Below are positions 5,882-9,840 of a DNA stretch of 9,840 nucleotides, piece after piece. The DNA lies in NCBI GenBank assembly GCA_029262935.1, contig JAJCYK010000595.1:1-9840 (forward strand). The letters run 5' to 3'. The notes below the pieces were generated by a model. The model searched no databases. It saw nothing but the letters and a program-made list of their open reading frames with translations, and was not told where the DNA came from. The position numbers and the translations under genes were made by a program. The stretch comes from Cytophagales bacterium. GTDB taxonomy: Bacteria > Bacteroidota > Bacteroidia > Cytophagales > Cyclobacteriaceae. Numbering within the stretch: position 1 is the first letter of the stretch; every line of letters begins with the position of its first letter.

Positions 5882-7222
5882 CTATTGATTGTTGATGTCG
5901 ATTCTCAAGCGGGAATACCCCAATGCTGTTTCAGCCTTTTTATAGAGAGGATCTTCTTCAGTAACACCCAACAAAAGATTAGCAGCAATTAATCCGTAAC
6001 TCATTGCTCCTTTAGCGCCAACTCCTGACAAGCCTCCCATAACCACCATTGTAGGATCGTTTTCCCTGGTAGAAGTTATATAAGGTACTTCGGACTGCGT
6101 TAGAGAATACACGCAGGAGTATCCTTTGATAAACTCCAGGTGATGAACCGGCAGATCCAGAATTTCCATATAGTTTAAGGTACGATCTACAGTCCAGGCA
6201 ATTTCCTTTGCCGAAAGCGGGATTCGCCAAACGCTATCTAAGTTTTTTATTGGTGACCGTTGATAATGCCCGCCTATTTTAATGATCGGATTTCCTAACT
6301 CCGTATAGTCCTCAATCATAGAAAAAGAACTTTTGGCTCGCGAACCTTCGGAACTACTGATTACCGGATAGGCGGTTATGAGCCTTTGTACCTGAACCTC
6401 TGTCAAAGTCTTAAAAACCTCATCCGGAATCTTAAGGAAACCCAAAAACACTCTTTTTGGTACTATCAACCGTTGAAAATAAGGAGCTACGGCATGCAGT
6501 AACTTTCCGGTATAAGGACCAGCCGCACTCACTAGTTTTTTACATAAAATAGTTTTAGTAGTTCCACTGAAGGTCTCCGTTACTTTTAGATGATAAAGGC
6601 CCTGTTCCCAGGCAATCTCCTCTACCCGGTGTCCATAGAGCACCCGGTTGTCCTTTAGTCTTATGCCTCGATGTAATTTACTAATAAGCGCTCTGGGGTT
6701 GATGATACCAGAATGTTCTTTGTATTCCCGTAGTACAAAGGCACTATCTGGCAGGTTAATCCCGAACAAGCGTTGTGCGCTATCGGGGTGGTCGGCTACC
6801 TGGTAGGTGTCGTTTTGTTTGGTCGTATTCGCTGTCAACCAATTTCGTTGCCTATTATGCCGTACGTAGCTAACAGGAGATGTGGTATAGAGGTCAGTAA
6901 TGTTATGGGGTTGATCATCGTACTGGTTCAAATAATCCACTAGCTTCACCGCTTCAGTTACGGCGCGATTGTGCAGATAGGACCACATATCGTCAGGTGG
7001 CCCCAAACTTCTGGCAATGCGGGCATCACCGAAACTTGACCCATTTGAATAAATTTCTGACTGTTGTTCGAGTAACAACACCTTTTCTCCTTGTAAAGAA
7101 AGATGCCAAGCCGCGGCACTGCCCATTAGCCCTCCACCTACAACTACCGTTTCCATCGTTTGTTGTGCGCTACAAGCAATTACTGACAGTGTAAATAACG
7201 CAATAAAGCTTTTCGCAATCAT
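5882..7222 (-). CDS. Exported lipoprotein FAD oxidoreductase, MSOX/MTOX-like
   Basis: This 446-residue flavoprotein resembles monomeric sarcosine oxidase and N-methyltryptophan oxidase, which oxidatively remove methyl or amine groups and release H2O2. It starts with a lipoprotein signal: a short basic-hydrophobic segment and lipobox V-I-A-C with C17. The Rossmann motif GGGLMG is at 29-34, with E52 ending the second strand. The segment GSSFGDARIARS (61-72) parallels the MSOX GSxHGDTRIIR block. From memory of the family, C370 in GYSCVYSLT aligns with the cysteine that covalently holds FAD, and K315 in IKIGGHY aligns with the active-site lysine. MGGLSGVGAKGAMSYG (395-410) is the C-terminal FAD loop. 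Membrane anchoring outside the cytoplasm is inferred; a start at Met23 would instead give a cytosolic enzyme. It lies 15 bases after the Gfo/Idh/MocA gene, probably co-transcribed. Confidence 0.85.
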   Translation of the reverse strand: MIAKSFIALFTLSVIACSAQQTMETVVVGGGLMGSAAAWHLSLQGEKVLLLEQQSEIYSNGSSFGDARIARSLGPPDDMWSYLHNRAVTEAVKLVDYLNQYDDQPHNITDLYTTSPVSYVRHNRQRNWLTANTTKQNDTYQVADHPDSAQRLFGINLPDSAFVLREYKEHSGIINPRALISKLHRGIRLKDNRVLYGHRVEEIAWEQGLYHLKVTETFSGTTKTILCKKLVSAAGPYTGKLLHAVAPYFQRLIVPKRVFLGFLKIPDEVFKTLTEVQVQRLITAYPVISSSEGSRAKSSFSMIEDYTELGNPIIKIGGHYQRSPIKNLDSVWRIPLSAKEIAWTVDRTLNYMEILDLPVHHLEFIKGYSCVYSLTQSEVPYITSTRENDPTMVVMGGLSGVGAKGAMSYGLIAANLLLGVTEEDPLYKKAETALGYSRLRIDINNQ

Positions 7223-7237
7223 TGAGATTACATCATG

Positions 7238-8554
7238 TTATAGGACCTTAGTCTTACCAGGAATTGCGATGGGATACAATCCTTTGGCATCAGGCAATAC
7301 GGGTGCTTGAGTTTCCCAGGTAATGTTCTCTGGAACTAAACTGATATCGGATTTCATTGCTTCTTCACGAGTTATAACCTGTCCGGAATAGGTAGCCATA
7401 CGTCCCATGATAGCCGTTAATGTAGTTTGGGCGCCGTTTTCCGCATCGCTAATTACTCCTCCATCCCGAATGGAAGCAAACAAATGATCGTGCTCCACTT
7501 GGTAGGGGTTTGCGTCCTTACGGGCGTTATGCTTATAAAGTTCTTGTCCATCCCAAGAAGTAATGGAATTCGCGGACATATCTATGGTTCCTTTAGTCCC
7601 TTGGAATACTTCTGTAACTCGATTCATACATCCAGGTTGATGTCGGCACTGACTTGAAATAACCGCACCACTAGGATATACGAACTCTACAAAGTGATGA
7701 TCGAATATCTCTCCGAAACGATCACCGGTTCGTACCTCACGGCCACCCATGCCTTGTGCAGAAACAGGATAGGCACCCAAAAACCAATTGGCAACATCTA
7801 TGTTGTGTATGTGCTGCTCCAAAATATGATCACCACATAACCATACGAAATAATACCAGTTCCGCATTTGGTATTCTATTTCACTTTGACCGGCCTGACG
7901 TTCTTTTACCCAAACCCCGGGGCTATTCCAATACACTTGCCCTGCAGTGATATTACCAGCCATTCCATCTTGTAACTTTTGATAAATATTTAAGTAACTG
8001 GTTTGATAGTGTCGTTGTAGCCCAACCACCACATTTAGTTTCTTTTCTTTAGCTATTTTAGCAGCTTTTAAGACTTTGCGAATCCCTGGTATATCCGTGG
8101 CTACAGGTTTTTCCATAAAAATATGTTTTCCGGTGGCTACTGCATACTCAAAGTGTATAGGTCGAAATCCTGGGGGAGTGGTCAGGATTACGACATCTGC
8201 TTGATCAATGGCTGCCTTGTAGGCCTCAAAACCTGTAAATCGATTTTTTTCGGAGACCTTTATTTTCGACTTATCATCAGGGAATTCTTTCTTTATATTT
8301 TCTAAGCTGCTATCCAAACGGTCCTGGAAAGCATCTGCCATAGCTACCAATTGTACGGGTACCTCCGTACTTAAAGCCTGTATAGCCGCACCGGTACCTC
8401 TTCCGCCGCAACCAACCAAGGCAAGTTTTAAAGTATCACTGCCGCCAGCATAGGCGCTTAAATTAGCGGGTAAGGTGCTGGCCAATATACCTCCACCAGC
8501 TAAGGCGGTGGTTTTGCAAAATTTTCTACGCGAAAATGAGGAATCAGTATTCAT
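7238..8554 (-). CDS. Tat-exported Gfo/Idh/MocA family oxidoreductase
   Basis: This is an NAD(P)-dependent oxidoreductase of the Gfo/Idh/MocA family, 438 residues. Family enzymes oxidise or rearrange sugars, inositols and related polyols, and some act as glycosidases by a redox mechanism. It begins with a twin-arginine signal, SRRKFCK at residues 8-14, then the hydrophobic stretch TTALAGGGILAST and a likely cleavage near SAYA-GGS. Tat export implies folding with the cofactor already bound. The Rossmann motif GCGGRG is at 48-53, the family motif MEKPVATD at 147-154, and a conserved EQHIHNID segment at 246-253 supplies candidate catalytic H/D residues. The C-terminal alpha/beta domain follows. 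It sits between the sulfatase (136 bases upstream) and the MSOX-like lipoprotein (15 bases downstream), all on the minus strand. This suggests extracytoplasmic carbohydrate or amino-sugar processing; the substrate is unknown. Confidence 0.9.
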   Translation of the reverse strand: MNTDSSFSRRKFCKTTALAGGGILASTLPANLSAYAGGSDTLKLALVGCGGRGTGAAIQALSTEVPVQLVAMADAFQDRLDSSLENIKKEFPDDKSKIKVSEKNRFTGFEAYKAAIDQADVVILTTPPGFRPIHFEYAVATGKHIFMEKPVATDIPGIRKVLKAAKIAKEKKLNVVVGLQRHYQTSYLNIYQKLQDGMAGNITAGQVYWNSPGVWVKERQAGQSEIEYQMRNWYYFVWLCGDHILEQHIHNIDVANWFLGAYPVSAQGMGGREVRTGDRFGEIFDHHFVEFVYPSGAVISSQCRHQPGCMNRVTEVFQGTKGTIDMSANSITSWDGQELYKHNARKDANPYQVEHDHLFASIRDGGVISDAENGAQTTLTAIMGRMATYSGQVITREEAMKSDISLVPENITWETQAPVLPDAKGLYPIAIPGKTKVL

Positions 8555-8603
8555 TTTAGTGGTTTTAATTTTTATTAATACGGGAATGGAGCTGTTTAAT
8601 ATA

Positions 8604-8633
8604 CAGTTTAGCCATTAATTCATTTTTTGACAA
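8604..8633 (-). promoter_or_regulatory. Weak candidate Bacteroidota promoter for the Gfo/FAD pair
   Basis: On the minus strand a TTG (8633-8631) is followed after 20 bases by TAAACTG (8610-8604). This loosely fits the Bacteroidota -33 TTG / -7 TAnnTTTG layout and would leave a leader of about 45 bases before ATG 8554. The -7 match is incomplete. The 136-base spacer also holds short, weak inverted repeats (8592-8606, for example) and no strong terminator behind the sulfatase. Read-through from the sulfatase gene is therefore an alternative. Confidence 0.25.
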
Positions 8634-8690
8634 GTAATCTGTTCAATTAAAGCAGCCTTAAATGTTTTTTTAGGCAAAATGGCTGGCCAA

Positions 8691-9840
8691 TCAATTGCTT
8701 TTAGCTAGAGCCTCCAACGGGTATGGAACCTTTGAACTGTCGCTCCTGTAATGTGGCATTTGAGCTTCTACCTGTTTTAAATGTTGCGTTAACTTCTCTG
8801 CCAGCATCAGTGCTTGTTGCGGGTTTTGTGATACGAGGTTGTTCTGTTCACCGATATCCTGAGATATCTTAAACAGCTCAAAGGACTGGTCAACGTGATA
8901 ATAAATAAGTTTCCAATCACCTAGTCGAATGGCGCTAAAGGCTCCGATTCCTGGACCAGAAGGACCCCATTCATTGGGATAATGCCAATACAGGGAGCGA
9001 TCCTTGGTAGTGACGGCAGTATCTTGTAGCAAGGACGTAAAGCTTAAACCGTCTACCTGTTGTATGGGATTATAATTCTTTATGCCGGCCATTTCCAAAA
9101 TCGTAGGATAAAAATCTTCAATAATTAGATAATTGTCGTTGGTGGTTCCCGCTTTTGTCACCCCTGGCCATTTTACTATCATAGGCTCCCGAATGCCTCC
9201 CTCATGAATAGATCCTTTCCCACTGGAGAGTGGTTTGTTGTGCGTGTGTGGTTCCCCACCGCGGCCCACAGCACTTAGACCACCATTATCAGACATGAAC
9301 AAAACAATGGTGTTCTCCCCTAAACCTTTGACTTCTAAATGGTCCAACAGATCGCCAACACTTTTATCCACAGCCTCAATCATAGTAGCATAGCGGGCTT
9401 CAATACTATCCATACCCAACCCTAAATAGTGCTCGAAAAATCTTGAGTCGGCCATTATAGGAGTGTGAACCCCATAATATGACATGTATAGAAAGAAAGG
9501 CTCTGTACTCTTATCCAAAGCAACTATGGCCTCTTTGGTCAAAGCTTCTGTAAGAAAGATATCCGTACCGTAGTAAGATTCTAGACCGGGTACAGGCCAG
9601 GGTGTGTTTTCGAAAGCTTCCGTGTTTCCAAAATTTTCACTGCCGTAATAACTTTTGGGGGCTCCTGCTGCATGCCCAGCGATGTTGATGTCAAAACCTA
9701 AGTTTAAAGGGTCAGCGCCGGGAGTACCTATAGCTCCCAGGTGAGCTTTTCCCACATGGATGTTATAATACCCGTGTTCCTTTAGAATCATGGGAATGGT
9801 TGTGGCATGTACAGCATGAGCTAGTGGAGTAGGCGAGACA
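8691..9840 (-). CDS. Type I (S1 family) sulfatase, N-terminus missing
   Basis: These are the C-terminal 382 residues or so of a formylglycine-dependent arylsulfatase-type enzyme that hydrolyses sulfate esters, usually exported in Bacteroidota and active on sulfated glycans. The frame is open to the right edge, so the internal Met at 9791 is not the start. The C-x-P-x-R catalytic site and signal peptide lie outside the window. Counting from Met 9791, visible motifs are VGKAHLG (13-19, matching the usual GKWHLG), YYGVHTP with H109, LFMSDNGG (164-171; metal ligands D168 and N169), and SGKGSIHEGGIREP (190-203; K192). FELFKISQDIGEQNNL (304-319) is the standard sulfatase C-terminal box. The W-to-A change in GKWHLG is the only deviation noticed. 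About 100 residues are missing. The downstream Gfo/Idh/MocA and flavoprotein genes are likely functional partners. Confidence 0.92.
   Translation of the reverse strand, partial: VSPTPLAHAVHATTIPMILKEHGYYNIHVGKAHLGAIGTPGADPLNLGFDINIAGHAAGAPKSYYGSENFGNTEAFENTPWPVPGLESYYGTDIFLTEALTKEAIVALDKSTEPFFLYMSYYGVHTPIMADSRFFEHYLGLGMDSIEARYATMIEAVDKSVGDLLDHLEVKGLGENTIVLFMSDNGGLSAVGRGGEPHTHNKPLSSGKGSIHEGGIREPMIVKWPGVTKAGTTNDNYLIIEDFYPTILEMAGIKNYNPIQQVDGLSFTSLLQDTAVTTKDRSLYWHYPNEWGPSGPGIGAFSAIRLGDWKLIYYHVDQSFELFKISQDIGEQNNLVSQNPQQALMLAEKLTQHLKQVEAQMPHYRSDSSKVPYPLEALAKSN

Noticed and set aside
6012..6230. Second minus-strand frame within the MSOX-like gene
   Set aside because: It is an alternative frame of the same region; the main frame carries the family motifs through this stretch, so there is no frameshift.
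8123..8305. Plus-strand frames antisense to the Gfo/Idh/MocA gene (also at 7427-7657 and 7756-7950)
   Set aside because: They overlap conserved coding sequence such as the EKP region and show no recognisable protein features.
8641..8690. Possible terminator after the sulfatase gene (GCCT...AGGC with a T-rich interior)
   Set aside because: The stem has only 4-5 pairs, the T-run is in the loop rather than after the stem, and no minus-strand T tract follows.

Overview
The window reads as chromosome of a free-living, probably marine, member of the Bacteroidota (Flavobacteriia-like). This rests on gene content: a head-GIN/DUF2807 secreted protein, a flavobacterial-type DAO flavoprotein starting MLSYWE, a Tat-exported Gfo/Idh/MocA oxidoreductase and a type I sulfatase. 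AT-rich spacers and A-rich leaders without clear Shine-Dalgarno boxes agree with it. No rRNA, tRNA, insertion sequence, CRISPR array or phage gene was seen. Coding density is high, and no gene-free stretch exceeds about 140 bases.

Left block (1-2578, all minus strand). A beta-CASP metallo-beta-lactamase RNase-like protein runs off the left edge. Behind it, in transcription order from the right, lie a DUF4442 hotdog-fold protein, a DUF2807 secreted repeat protein and a two-domain iron-sulfur protein (Fer4_19 plus CDGSH). The DUF2807 stop and the iron-sulfur start abut with no gap, which suggests translational coupling. An intrinsic terminator closes this set. It is followed by two further inverted repeats packed in front of the nuclease start codon.

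Middle block (2647-5878, plus strand). This is a compact operon of a cytosolic FAD-dependent amine/amino-acid oxidase-like protein, an NhaC-family Na+/H+ antiporter and a DnaQ-fold 3'-5' exonuclease; the last two overlap by 4 bases. It diverges from the DUF4442 gene across 68 bases that carry a long imperfect inverted repeat.

Right block (5882-9840, minus strand). A sulfatase cut by the right edge is followed by a Tat-signal Gfo/Idh/MocA oxidoreductase. Fifteen bases later comes a lipoprotein-signal flavoprotein of the monomeric sarcosine oxidase / N-methyltryptophan oxidase type. All three appear to act outside the cytoplasm, so together they look like a periplasmic module that desulfates and oxidises a substrate. 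The substrate cannot be read from the sequence.

Most genes belong to known families. The least ordinary points are the two exported redox enzymes placed next to a sulfatase, and the inverted repeats in the two regulatory spacers. I see no clear evidence of a wholly new defence or mobile system here.
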